A DNA stretch of 64,000 bases from Fusobacterium necrophorum subsp. necrophorum (GTDB lineage: Bacteria > Fusobacteriota > Fusobacteriia > Fusobacteriales > Fusobacteriaceae): contig NZ_CP034842.1 of NCBI RefSeq assembly GCF_004006635.1, positions 2,170,001 to 2,234,000 on the forward strand. The letters are read 5' to 3'. The position numbers and the translations under genes were made by a program. Under the pieces are notes generated by a model. That model was not told where the DNA came from and searched no databases. It saw only the letters and a list, made by a program, of their open reading frames with translations. Below are positions 57,662-64,000 of the stretch, piece after piece; positions within the stretch are counted from its first letter, which is position 1; every line of letters starts with the position of its first letter.

Positions 57662-58171
57662 CTAACCTCTATTCTTTTTGCCGGTAATTTCTTCTCTCAT
57701 TTCGGATAACTTTTCCATATGCTCCCAAAGTGAGATAATTTCTTCTTTACAATTTTCCAGTTCTTCAACCAGTGCCTTTACTTCACCTATCCTATCAATA
57801 TCTTTCTTTACTGTATCCAATATTTCTCTCATGGAAAGAATTTCTTTATACATGGCACTTAGTACATCTACTACCAACACTCTAAATTCTTTTTGCTTTT
57901 CTTCTTCCGTTTTTGATTCGTATTCTAAATACTCATCTTCTAAACTATATATCTCTTCTTTTCTTTCATCATCATTTTCTGTATCAAATTCATCTTTATC
58001 AAAAGACTCTTCTATCTCACCAAAATCAAAGTCAAAGTCATCTTCCTTAAAATCAGATAATTTTTTCGTTTTCTTTTTCAGTAGTACTGCTATCATCGTC
58101 CCGATAGAAAGAACTGAACCTACTCCTATCAAAATTTCCGTTTTCTTATTCATTTTATTTATTTTCTTCAT
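57662..58171 (-). CDS. ICE membrane-anchored acidic coiled-coil protein, unknown function
   Basis: About 169 residues with a single N-terminal helix (EILIGVGSVLSIGTMIAVLL), then an acidic stretch (DFDFGEIEESFDKDEFD) and a coiled coil. ATG 58171 follows GGAGGTAAAT. It lies between TrbL and PrgI. No family recognised beyond its position in the transfer operon. Confidence 0.6.
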   Translation of the reverse strand: MKKINKMNKKTEILIGVGSVLSIGTMIAVLLKKKTKKLSDFKEDDFDFDFGEIEESFDKDEFDTENDDERKEEIYSLEDEYLEYESKTEEEKQKEFRVLVVDVLSAMYKEILSMREILDTVKKDIDRIGEVKALVEELENCKEEIISLWEHMEKLSEMREEITGKKNRG

Positions 58172-58220
58172 ATTTACCTCCAATAATTGTATCCATCTTC
58201 TTTTTCCAATTCTCTAATCA

Positions 58221-58245
58221 ACTTTTGTTCAAAATGAGCAAAAGT
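58221..58245. repeat. 25-nt hairpin repeat, copy 1
   Basis: ACTTTTGTTCA, a 3-nt loop AAA, then TGAGCAAAAGT. It lies just downstream of the TrbL stop. On the plus strand this copy has loop AAA, so it is inverted relative to the other three copies (loop TTT). Confidence 0.7.
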
Positions 58246-58248
58246 CCT

Positions 58249-59112
58249 TTAATGGCTGTTTAAAATCGCCTTTGCGATACTTCCGGATTTCATCATCATG
58301 ACTCCCAAAATCAATCCATATGCAAGCACCTGTAAAATACTTGTATGAATATCCGTAAAATTTACAGTTTTGACCAAGACTGCATAAATTCCGAAAAATA
58401 TCAGGATAAAAAGTCCCTGAAGTCCCAGTGCAAACAAACTTTTTATATAGTTTGTTCCGATACTTCCCCATTCTTTATTTCCCATGGTAGAAAATGGAAT
58501 AGCCGCAACAGAACAATAGATATATATTTCAATCATTCTTCCATATAGGATTACAGTGATTAAGATGGATAGAATCGTTAAAGAAAATTTAACCAATCCC
58601 GTCTCAAGTGCAATCCCGATGAGTGTTCCAAGTTCCTTTGTTTTAAGGGCTTCTACCATAGCATCAAAATTACCGGCAGTTATATTTGCACTTGTCCCCA
58701 CAACACCTGCCGCCTTTCCTATCATGGACTGTGCAACATCAAAGACCGCCATTGAAAAATCAAAAGCATGAGACACAAGCCATACGGCAATCCACATTTT
58801 AATGATGTATTTAAAAAATTCAAAGGTATCCGTGTCTTGCATGGAATTTTTCCTCATCACCACTTGAATCAGCTCTATGCAAAGTATTGCAGTTAGAATG
58901 ATAGCTGCTATGGGCAAAACAACATTGGTATTGATTGATTTAATGAAGGTAAAGACCTCCGAGTTCCAAGAACTCGGAGTCTTTCCCACTTCTCCTGCAA
59001 CGGTTCCTACTTTATCATTAATATCCACAAGCATTGCAGAAAGATTATCTTTAATAATATCAATCATAATCTCCTTGAAAAACTCATTTATCTTTCCAAA
59101 TAAATCAAACAT
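58249..59112 (-). CDS. TrbL/VirB6-like conjugal transfer membrane protein
   Basis: 287 residues with about seven membrane helices, for example VVLPIAAIILTAILCIELIQVV and LVKFSLTILSILITVILYG. An N-terminal amphipathic region (LFGKINEFFKEIMIDIIKDN) precedes them. The pattern matches the TrbL/VirB6 superfamily, the polytopic inner-membrane part of the type IV channel. It lies next to the Maff2-type protein and before PrgI/VirB4, the usual order. Confidence 0.82.
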   Translation of the reverse strand: MFDLFGKINEFFKEIMIDIIKDNLSAMLVDINDKVGTVAGEVGKTPSSWNSEVFTFIKSINTNVVLPIAAIILTAILCIELIQVVMRKNSMQDTDTFEFFKYIIKMWIAVWLVSHAFDFSMAVFDVAQSMIGKAAGVVGTSANITAGNFDAMVEALKTKELGTLIGIALETGLVKFSLTILSILITVILYGRMIEIYIYCSVAAIPFSTMGNKEWGSIGTNYIKSLFALGLQGLFILIFFGIYAVLVKTVNFTDIHTSILQVLAYGLILGVMMMKSGSIAKAILNSH

Positions 59113-59113
59113 C

Positions 59114-59329
59114 TTACTTTAATACATTCGCAAGTAGCGGAATCAGTTTCAGCCCTATCAAAACAATTCCTCCACCGCTCATGAGTTGTTTTATACCTTG
59201 TGATTTGGCTCCGGGATTATCTGATCCGTATCCTTCAAGCAAGTTGATAACTCCCCATGCACCAAGTCCCGCACCGATTGCCATAACTAAAATTTTAAGC
59301 ACATTTACTGCTTGTACAAAAAAGTCCAT
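59114..59329 (-). CDS. Maff2 family small membrane protein (VirB2-like)
   Basis: 71 residues with two hydrophobic segments (LVMAIGAGLGAWGVINLLEG and GGGIVLIGLKLIPLLANVL), the hallmark of Maff2 family proteins, which sit in the place of the pilin-like VirB2 in ICE transfer operons. The stop is one base before the start of TrbL. Confidence 0.82.
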   Translation of the reverse strand: MDFFVQAVNVLKILVMAIGAGLGAWGVINLLEGYGSDNPGAKSQGIKQLMSGGGIVLIGLKLIPLLANVLK

Positions 59330-59332
59330 AAT

Positions 59333-59674
59333 TTATTCCTCCTCATTTTCCTGTTCTTTTTTATTGTCTGTTTCTTTATCAATTTTATTGACATGCTTTA
59401 CAATAAAGTTTCTGTATGTCTTATCCTCTTTTTGCACTTCTTTGTAATATCCGTAGACATGGATGAAATCGCCTTTTTCAAAATCTTTTACAAGTTCAGT
59501 CTTTTCACCGTAGACATTACAATTTATATACTCTTTCTTTTTTTCTCCCGTCTTTCCCATTTTTCTAAAGAGTGTAAAATTCGCTACTGTAACTTCTCCC
59601 TCTTTTCCCTGAATGGTTTTTATTTCTACATTACCTATTAAGTTTCCGTTGATATTTAGCATTTCTTTTTGCAT
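59333..59674 (-). CDS. Single-stranded DNA-binding protein (ICE-encoded)
   Basis: 113 residues; one OB-fold with NINGNLIGNVEIKTIQ, ANFTLFRKMGKTGEKKKEYI and KGDFIHVYGYYKEVQ. It lacks the acidic C-terminal tip of chromosomal SSB; the end is Glu/Asn-rich. Related to the C-terminal domain of the 29963 protein. It should coat ssDNA during transfer. ATG 59674 has GGAGG six bases upstream. Confidence 0.82.
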   Translation of the reverse strand: MQKEMLNINGNLIGNVEIKTIQGKEGEVTVANFTLFRKMGKTGEKKKEYINCNVYGEKTELVKDFEKGDFIHVYGYYKEVQKEDKTYRNFIVKHVNKIDKETDNKKEQENEEE

Positions 59675-59714
59675 ATACATCCTCCATTTTCATTTCTTTT
59701 GATTTAATCAAAAA

Positions 59715-59747
59715 AAGACCACAACTTTTCTATTTTGTCATGGTCTT
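59715..59747 (-). terminator. Terminator or attenuator hairpin between dcm and ssb
   Basis: The stem AAGACCATGAC / GTTGTGGTCTT (one G-U pair) is followed by TTTTTG on the minus strand. It lies between the Dcm stop (59783) and the SSB start. Confidence 0.6.
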
Positions 59748-59790
59748 ATCTATATTTTTTCATATTAAATTTTATCTTTTGTTTATTCTA

Positions 59791-59815
59791 ACTTCTGTTC
59801 ATTTTGAGCAGAAGT
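59791..59815. repeat. 25-nt hairpin repeat, copy 2
   Basis: ACTTCTGTTCA, a 3-nt loop, then TGAGCAGAAGT. It overlaps the last codons of Dcm, which read TSAQNEQK. Confidence 0.7.
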
Positions 59816-60153
59816 TAGAAATTCATCTTTTATTCCTGCCATAATATACTCCACGCAGGGCAGTGCTATCGCATTTCCAAGTGCTTTATATCTTGCACTG
59901 TCAAGTATGATATTTCCATCTACCCCATACTTTGTATAGTTATCAGGTAGTCCCATCAGTCTTTCACATTCTATCGGCGTTAAATATCTAATAAATCCCT
60001 CCTCTTCTTTTCCGTCCTCCCAATACGCAAACATTGTAGGATTTGATGCTAATAGGGTTGGAAAAGGCTCATTTGGCTTTCCGAAGCTGTTTCTAAAAAG
60101 AGTTTTATTTCTTCTTTTTGCTCCTCCTCGCATTTTTCTATCTTGAAAGGGTC

Positions 60154-60549
60154 TTATGTTTGGTATTTTCCTCCCTGCTTTATCAGAATGCCTTCGATTG
60201 GACTTGGTATCCTTATCTTCGATGCTTCTGATAATCTCAGTATTTTCGAGCAGGTTTTCGGGCTTATATAATATTTTGTGGGAACGAAATCCTCCAAAAT
60301 CGCAGACAATAAATATTCTCTTTCTTTTTTGTAAGAGCTTAGGCTCTCCGAAATATTGGGCGTCCAAGACTCTCCAAGAAAGCTCAAATTCTCTCCCTCG
60401 CACCACTCCTGCATTTGCCCATTTAGACTCAGGCATTGGAAGGCAGGTGCTACTGAAGGATTCGAGGACGGTTCTAAAATCCAACCTATCTCCCGATACA
60501 AAAGCTCCCATGACGTTCTCCCAAATAGCGAAAGTTGGATACTCCCCAT
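60154..60549 (-). CDS. Overlapping alternative-frame ORF inside Dcm (131 aa)
   Basis: A 131-residue ORF in another frame of the Dcm gene on the same strand. It reads LSLFGRTSWELLYREIGWIL and WTPNISESLSSYKKEREYLL, then YYISPKTCSKILRLSEASK. I recall similar proteins (with a block like YYLSPKACxGILRRA) annotated as hypothetical in phages and ICEs; here it coincides exactly with the Dcm segment LDAQYFGEPKLLQKRKRIFI. It could be a real overlapping gene or a shadow created by the conserved Dcm sequence. Confidence 0.35.
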   Translation of the reverse strand: MGSIQLSLFGRTSWELLYREIGWILEPSSNPSVAPAFQCLSLNGQMQEWCEGENLSFLGESWTPNISESLSSYKKEREYLLSAILEDFVPTKYYISPKTCSKILRLSEASKIRIPSPIEGILIKQGGKYQT

Positions 60550-60880
60550 TTGTTACACACCTCATTTCTTTAATCAATCGTATCGCTTGATAAAAAAGAG
60601 ATGATTTTTCTCCACGAAGTCCTGTTAAATCTCCCGCTTTTAAAAAATTTTGACAAGGAGAACCGAACGTGATGATATCCACCGGTTTTATATCTTTTGC
60701 CTTTAATTCGGTTATGTCTCCTAAATGCTCTACATCAGGAAAATGTCTTTTGGATATAGCTATTGCATTTTTATCTATTTCACTTGCCCATACCGTTTTT
60801 ATTCCTACTTTTCTTGCTGCTAAAGGAAATACTCCGATTCCATCAAATAAACTTCCAAGTGTTATTTCTTTTAACTTACA

Positions 60881-60980
60881 TCACCTCTTTTCTACTTTCA
60901 TAATGTATATGAACTTTGTATTTTTATATCTTTTGCTCATTTTGAACTAAAGTCGGTGGACTTCTTCCTTTTGCCTTCAT
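60881..60980 (-). other. Two tiny overlapping ORFs leading into dcm
   Basis: First ORF: ATG 60980 to TAA 60924, 18 residues (MKAKGRSPPTLVQNEQKI), with AAGGAG upstream. Second ORF: ATG 60940 (inside the hairpin repeat) to TGA 60881, 19 residues (MSKRYKNTKFIYIMKVEK, then R). Its TGA overlaps the presumed Dcm ATG as TGATG. The arrangement suggests translational coupling into Dcm. Whether the peptides matter is unknown. Confidence 0.3.
60930..60953. repeat. Hairpin repeat, copy 3 (24 nt)
   Basis: CTTTTGCTCA, a 3-nt loop, then TGAACTAAAGT. It lies between the small coiled-coil gene (61037) and Dcm, and the ATGAGC of a tiny ORF is within it. Confidence 0.65.
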
Positions 60981-61012
60981 TGAATCATTTCTCCTTTGTT
61001 CTTAACATAAAA

Positions 61013-61037
61013 AAGACTAAGATTTATCTTAAGTCTT
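61013..61037 (-). terminator. Terminator-like hairpin after the DUF3847-like gene
   Basis: The stem AAGACTTAAGAT / ATCTTAGTCTT (one bulge) is followed by TTTTATG on the minus strand; the first base overlaps the TAA of the upstream small gene. Confidence 0.6.
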
Positions 61038-61186
61038 TACTTTTGACCGATATACATTTTGCGAATTTCTTCCTTCTTTTTTAGATGTTTTAACTTTTGA
61101 TTTAACAACCTAATCCTATTTTTTATCTGTTGCAATTTCTTTTGTTCTTTTTCAATTCGTATTTCTGTTCTTTCAAGCTCAGTCAT
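61037..61186 (-). CDS. DUF3847-like small coiled-coil protein (49 aa)
   Basis: 49 residues from ATG 61186 to TAA 61037: MTELERTEIRIEKEQKKLQQ, then NRIRLLNQKLKHLKKKEEIR. Too short for many gene callers, but the heptad pattern and position match DUF3847-type proteins in conjugative elements. GGAAAGGAATATTTAAG lies upstream. A tiny ORF that starts in hairpin copy 4 ends overlapping this start. Confidence 0.6.
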   Translation of the reverse strand: MTELERTEIRIEKEQKKLQQIKNRIRLLNQKLKHLKKKEEIRKMYIGQK

Positions 61187-61223
61187 TCTTAAATATTCCT
61201 TTCCAAAATTTAATCCGATAGAT

Positions 61224-61248
61224 ACTTCTGCTCATTTTGAACAAAAGT
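61224..61248. repeat. 25-nt hairpin repeat, copy 4
   Basis: ACTTCTGCTCA, a 3-nt loop, then TGAACAAAAGT. It touches the last base of the TraG stop codon. On the minus strand it contains ATGAGC, which opens an 18-residue ORF (61179-61235) that ends across the start of the 61186 gene. Confidence 0.7.
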
Positions 61249-63062
61249 TATCCCTCATCATCAATTTCCACTAAAGTTACTTGCATATTTTCTTTTAGAT
61301 TAACTTTGTCTTTTCTCTTTAAATATTTTTCTATATCAAAGGCATTTTTCTTATTGTAATCGGAAAGCTGTTTGTAGTTCTTATGCTTGGTTATATCAAA
61401 CTTATCACTGAAAAAAGGTCTTGCTCCTCTTATTTCCAAGATACACTTTCCTCCGTCCATCACTTTCAGTTCATCTCTGCTCATCAGTTCCTTTCCAAGC
61501 TTTTGATAGTTTAGTCCAAACGATTTTTGATTTGATCTTGTTTCCGATGTGTTGTAAAGGTCTATGGTTTCTTTTCCCAAGTTTTCGGACAGCTCCTTGA
61601 TAGTCGTTCCTTCTTTTCCGCCTAAAAATAGCTCGCTATCACAATTGCCTAGAATCGTGTCGGCATGGTCTTTATAGATTGCTTTTAATTGACTTTTTGC
61701 TTGAAGGATAATACTTGCCGATATTTCTCTGGAACGAATGGTTGCAATGAGTTTTTCGAACTTCGGTATTTGTCCAATATTGCTAAATTCATCAAGTAGA
61801 CATCTCACATGAACAGGTAATCTTCCACCATATACATCATCTGCCTTATCACATAAGAGATTAAATAGCTGAGTATACATCATTGCCACTACAAAGTTAA
61901 AGGTGTCATCGGTATCGGATATGATAATAAAGAGGGCTGTCTTTTTATCCCCTATGGTATCTAAGCCCATCTCATCATATTCCATAAGGTTTCTAAGTTC
62001 CTCTATATCAAATGCCGCAAGCCTTGCTCCACAGGAAATTAATATACTTTTCGCCGTTTTGCCCGCAGCAAGTTTGTACTTTCTATATTGCTTGACTGCA
62101 AAGTGATTCGGCTTTTCTTTTTCGAGTGCATCAAAGATATAATCTACTGCATTTTTAAAGTTTTCATCTTCTTCTCTCACTTCGCTGGCATCAATAAAGG
62201 CAAGTAGACTTTCAAAATTTTGTTCTTCTTCCGGTGCTTCATAGTACAGATAACCTATCAAAGCTGTGTAATACAGGCGTTCCGCTTTACACCAAAAATC
62301 TTCCGTAGATTTTTCTCCTTCGCCTTTTGTATTTGCCATAATCGTCTGTACAAGTTTTAGTATGTCCTTTTCACTCCTTAGATAGGCAAACGGATTGTAG
62401 TGCATAGACTTTTTGAAATTTATGGTGTTTAGCACTTTAATATCATATCCATTTTTCTCTAGCATCTTTCCGCACTCAACAAGAACAGTACCTTTCGGAT
62501 CGGTTACAACATAGGATGAGTGCATTTGCATCAAATTGGGCTTTAAGAAAAATCGGGTCTTTCCACTCCCGGATCCTCCTACTACAAGCACATTTTTATT
62601 ACGAGCAAATTTAGGATTTTTAGGTCTTGAGTTCATCGTAAGGCTTTCCGTATTGGTTAAAAGTATGTTGTTTTCAAACTTTTCATCCAAATATGGCTCA
62701 ATGTCTTTAGAGCCTCCCCATCTTGCCGAACCATACTCTACTCCTTGGCGAAATTTCTTTGCATTTTTCATTTTCGTATGAACAATGAATTTTATAAGAA
62801 AGGCTGTTATTATCCCTGCAAGTAAATCTGAGGGGTAAATGCTTGGAATAAAACTCATTTTGTACATTTCCAATATCCCCTGAAAGATTTTATCTATAAA
62901 ATCTCCACCTACATATCTTCCTATATGAGCGAAAAATATATTTCCTAGATAAAAGAAAAAGAGATAAGGTAAGTTTTGAATTACAAATCTTTTCTTATCT
63001 CTTATGTGAAGTACATTTTTTATATATTTTACTATCGCTTTAAAAATTTTCGTTTTTATCAC
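61248..63062 (-). CDS. Type IV coupling protein (VirD4/TraG-like)
   Basis: 604 residues. Two N-terminal membrane segments (LPYLFFFYLGNIFFAHIG and PSDLLAGIITAFLIKFIV) are followed by the ATPase domain with Walker A VVGGSGSGKTRFFLKPN, DPKGTVLVECG, Walker B VRCLLDEFSNIGQIPKFE and KSQLKAIYKDHADTIL. It brings the relaxase-DNA complex to the channel. The start is GTG 63062 behind AGGAAGGAT. Length and motifs are typical. Confidence 0.93.
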   Translation of the reverse strand: MIKTKIFKAIVKYIKNVLHIRDKKRFVIQNLPYLFFFYLGNIFFAHIGRYVGGDFIDKIFQGILEMYKMSFIPSIYPSDLLAGIITAFLIKFIVHTKMKNAKKFRQGVEYGSARWGGSKDIEPYLDEKFENNILLTNTESLTMNSRPKNPKFARNKNVLVVGGSGSGKTRFFLKPNLMQMHSSYVVTDPKGTVLVECGKMLEKNGYDIKVLNTINFKKSMHYNPFAYLRSEKDILKLVQTIMANTKGEGEKSTEDFWCKAERLYYTALIGYLYYEAPEEEQNFESLLAFIDASEVREEDENFKNAVDYIFDALEKEKPNHFAVKQYRKYKLAAGKTAKSILISCGARLAAFDIEELRNLMEYDEMGLDTIGDKKTALFIIISDTDDTFNFVVAMMYTQLFNLLCDKADDVYGGRLPVHVRCLLDEFSNIGQIPKFEKLIATIRSREISASIILQAKSQLKAIYKDHADTILGNCDSELFLGGKEGTTIKELSENLGKETIDLYNTSETRSNQKSFGLNYQKLGKELMSRDELKVMDGGKCILEIRGARPFFSDKFDITKHKNYKQLSDYNKKNAFDIEKYLKRKDKVNLKENMQVTLVEIDDEG

Positions 63063-63074
63063 ATCCTTCCTGAT

Positions 63075-63275
63075 TTAATCACTTTTGGACCTAATTACAG
63101 GAACTTGTTTTATTTTTTTGCTTATCTTTTTTCTCTCTAATGTAAAGATCATATCCCCTGTTCTTTCAAAGTATCTCTTATCTTTATGATAACTTATACC
63201 GCATTTACAATGTAACAGTCCTATAAACTGCTGTTTCATTTTACAGTTACATCTTGGACATATATTTTTCCTCAT
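63075..63275 (-). CDS. Small zinc-ribbon protein, unknown function
   Basis: 66 residues with CPRCNCKMKQQ and LLHCKCGISYHK, giving pairs of cysteines suitable for a zinc ribbon. It lies 12 bases before TraG and 23 bases after the MT-A70-like gene. Possibly DNA or RNA binding; no family recognised. Confidence 0.55.
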   Translation of the reverse strand: MRKNICPRCNCKMKQQFIGLLHCKCGISYHKDKRYFERTGDMIFTLERKKISKKIKQVPVIRSKSD

Positions 63276-63298
63276 TTAGACAGCTTTTCTTTCTGCAA

Positions 63299-63838
63299 TT
63301 ATAGTTCCAATTCTATATCACTTTTTACTTCATTTCCCCATACATCCCATCCAACCGTTTTACTTCTTGCAAATAACTCTATTTTTTCTAAATCACCTAC
63401 AAGTTCTACGATTTTATCTCTTACAATATCCGGTTTTTTACTATGATATTCCAGTGGAGAAAAGATAAGCTGAAAAACTTTGTTGGACTTTCTTTTTGGT
63501 GTTCCCCTTTTAGCTAAAAGACATATTTCCGAGTTGCTCCTTGTCCAATTTCCAAGTCCAAAGTATGGTGTTTTTTTCTTTTTATTTAACTTTATCCAGA
63601 CAAAAGCAACTGTTCTATACTTAAATCCCCAAGCTTCAATAACTCTTAAGGCTTCCTTTAGCTTCGGAAAGGTTGCCCATAGGAACAGGATACAATCTTT
63701 ATCTGAAATTTCTTTTATTGGCAAGCTGCATATTTCTTCTATCTCCATTGTCGGATATTGTTTTTCCACTACCCCTTCTCCAATTTTTCTGTCATACTTC
63801 CATGGCGGATCTGCATAAATAATCTTGTATTTTTTCAA
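63299..63838 (-). CDS. MT-A70 family methyltransferase
   Basis: 179 residues. The motif YADPPWKYDRKIGEG is the DPPW catalytic signature, and the sequence ILFLWATFPKLKEALRVIEAW follows; near the C-terminus is LFARSKTVGWDVWGNEV, the typical MT-A70 ending. It likely makes N6-methyladenine in DNA. Related proteins are common in phages and ICEs. ATG 63838 lies a few bases after the stop region of the preceding gene. Confidence 0.88.
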   Translation of the reverse strand: MKKYKIIYADPPWKYDRKIGEGVVEKQYPTMEIEEICSLPIKEISDKDCILFLWATFPKLKEALRVIEAWGFKYRTVAFVWIKLNKKKKTPYFGLGNWTRSNSEICLLAKRGTPKRKSNKVFQLIFSPLEYHSKKPDIVRDKIVELVGDLEKIELFARSKTVGWDVWGNEVKSDIELEL

Positions 63839-63860
63839 TATATAAACCTCACTCTCCTGC

Positions 63861-64000
63861 CTACAAACTCTGTTCCTGATGTTTTTCTTTAATCTTATCT
63901 TTTTGAGGTGTATTTTTAACTTTTTCTCTAAAGTGATTTAACTTATCTATTACAGATTCTTTCTTTTTATCTTTACCTGCAAATTTTGCTACAGCTTCTT
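63861..64000 (-). CDS. C-terminal end of an ICE protein, cut by the window edge
   Basis: Only 45 codons are visible, ending at TAG 63861. The sequence is very basic and contains KKKESVIDKLNHFREKVKNT, the same C-terminal tail motif seen in three other ICE proteins. The rest of the protein lies beyond base 64000, so no function can be assigned. Confidence 0.6.
   Translation of the reverse strand, partial: EAVAKFAGKDKKKESVIDKLNHFREKVKNTPQKDKIKEKHQEQSL

Larger units (their letters stand above)
59783..60881 (-). pseudogene. DNA cytosine-5 methyltransferase (Dcm), frameshifted at codon 2
   Basis: The C5-methylase motifs run from TLGSLFDGIGVFPLAARKVG (motif I) through TFGSPCQNF (catalytic Cys) and IWENVMGAF to the C-terminal ECERLMGLPDNYT. 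The whole ORF is open, but the only plausible start, ATG 60881 in AAGAGGTGATG, is followed by an extra T (60878); without it the frame would read MKLKEITLG. In the open frame there is no ATG, GTG or TTG before GTG at 60682, which is inside the protein. Either the gene is inactive, or this is a sequencing error or an unusual start. It would methylate cytosine to protect ICE DNA. Confidence 0.75.

Noticed and set aside
58229-58471. 80-codon minus-strand ORF inside TrbL
   Set aside because: It lies in another frame of the well-supported TrbL gene and has no ribosome site or homology signal.
1-64000. CRISPR arrays, rRNA or tRNA genes
   Set aside because: I saw no regularly spaced repeat array and no rRNA- or tRNA-like sequence; a tool search would be needed to exclude a tRNA fully.

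Overview
The window reads as a Fusobacterium-type chromosome, AT-rich, with a subtilisin-like autotransporter of the fusolisin kind, interrupted by a large integrative and conjugative element (ICE) of the Tn1549-like Firmicutes type. The host assignment rests on the Gram-negative autotransporter barrel in a very AT-rich genome and is an inference.

Layout. 1-5.2 kb is chromosome: the 3' part of an autotransporter protease, a decayed IS200/IS605-like end with a long fold-back, a PTS_EIIC_2 membrane protein, and two ATPase genes of a peptide/nickel ABC transporter. The second ATPase gene breaks off inside its Walker A motif at about 5233, which I take as one end of the ICE. The other end is not in the window. 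5.3-11.4 kb holds three tandem large serine recombinases, a small conserved ORF and a sigma-like regulator. 11.7-27.0 kb is cargo: a 15-gene, apparently co-transcribed minus-strand biosynthetic cluster with a divergent AraC-type regulator. 27.0-29.2 kb is a candidate oriT, an attenuator-like hairpin, mobC and a MobP-type relaxase. 29.3-64 kb is the conjugation and transfer backbone, all on the minus strand: a 4000-residue primase/methylase/helicase protein, an OB-fold protein, an adenine methylase gene split by an IS5-family element, topoisomerase III, an AbiE toxin-antitoxin pair, surface and NlpC/P60 proteins, VirB4, PrgI, TrbL, Maff2, SSB, several DNA methylases and the VirD4/TraG coupling protein.

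The most interesting part is the cargo. It combines the first steps of the shikimate pathway (DAHP synthase, dehydroquinate synthase, dehydroquinate dehydratase), two AMP-forming acyl ligases, two free-standing acyl carrier proteins, a phosphopantetheinyl transferase, a metallo-beta-lactamase-fold hydrolase, a thioesterase with Cys in place of the usual Ser nucleophile, two radical SAM enzymes, a zinc alcohol dehydrogenase, a catechol-type O-methyltransferase and a MATE exporter. There is no ketosynthase and no NRPS condensation domain. I do not recognise it as a known pathway. The simplest reading is a small molecule built from a dehydroshikimate-derived ring, activated by a ligase, carried on ACPs, modified by radical chemistry and methylation, and exported.

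Other points of interest are a precise IS insertion with a 4-bp target duplication, a C-terminal tail motif shared by four ICE proteins, a Ca-binding-like motif shared by two others, four copies of a 25-nt hairpin at gene ends of the transfer operon, a frameshifted Dcm gene with a conserved-looking overlapping frame, and an inverted-repeat operator over the abiE promoter.
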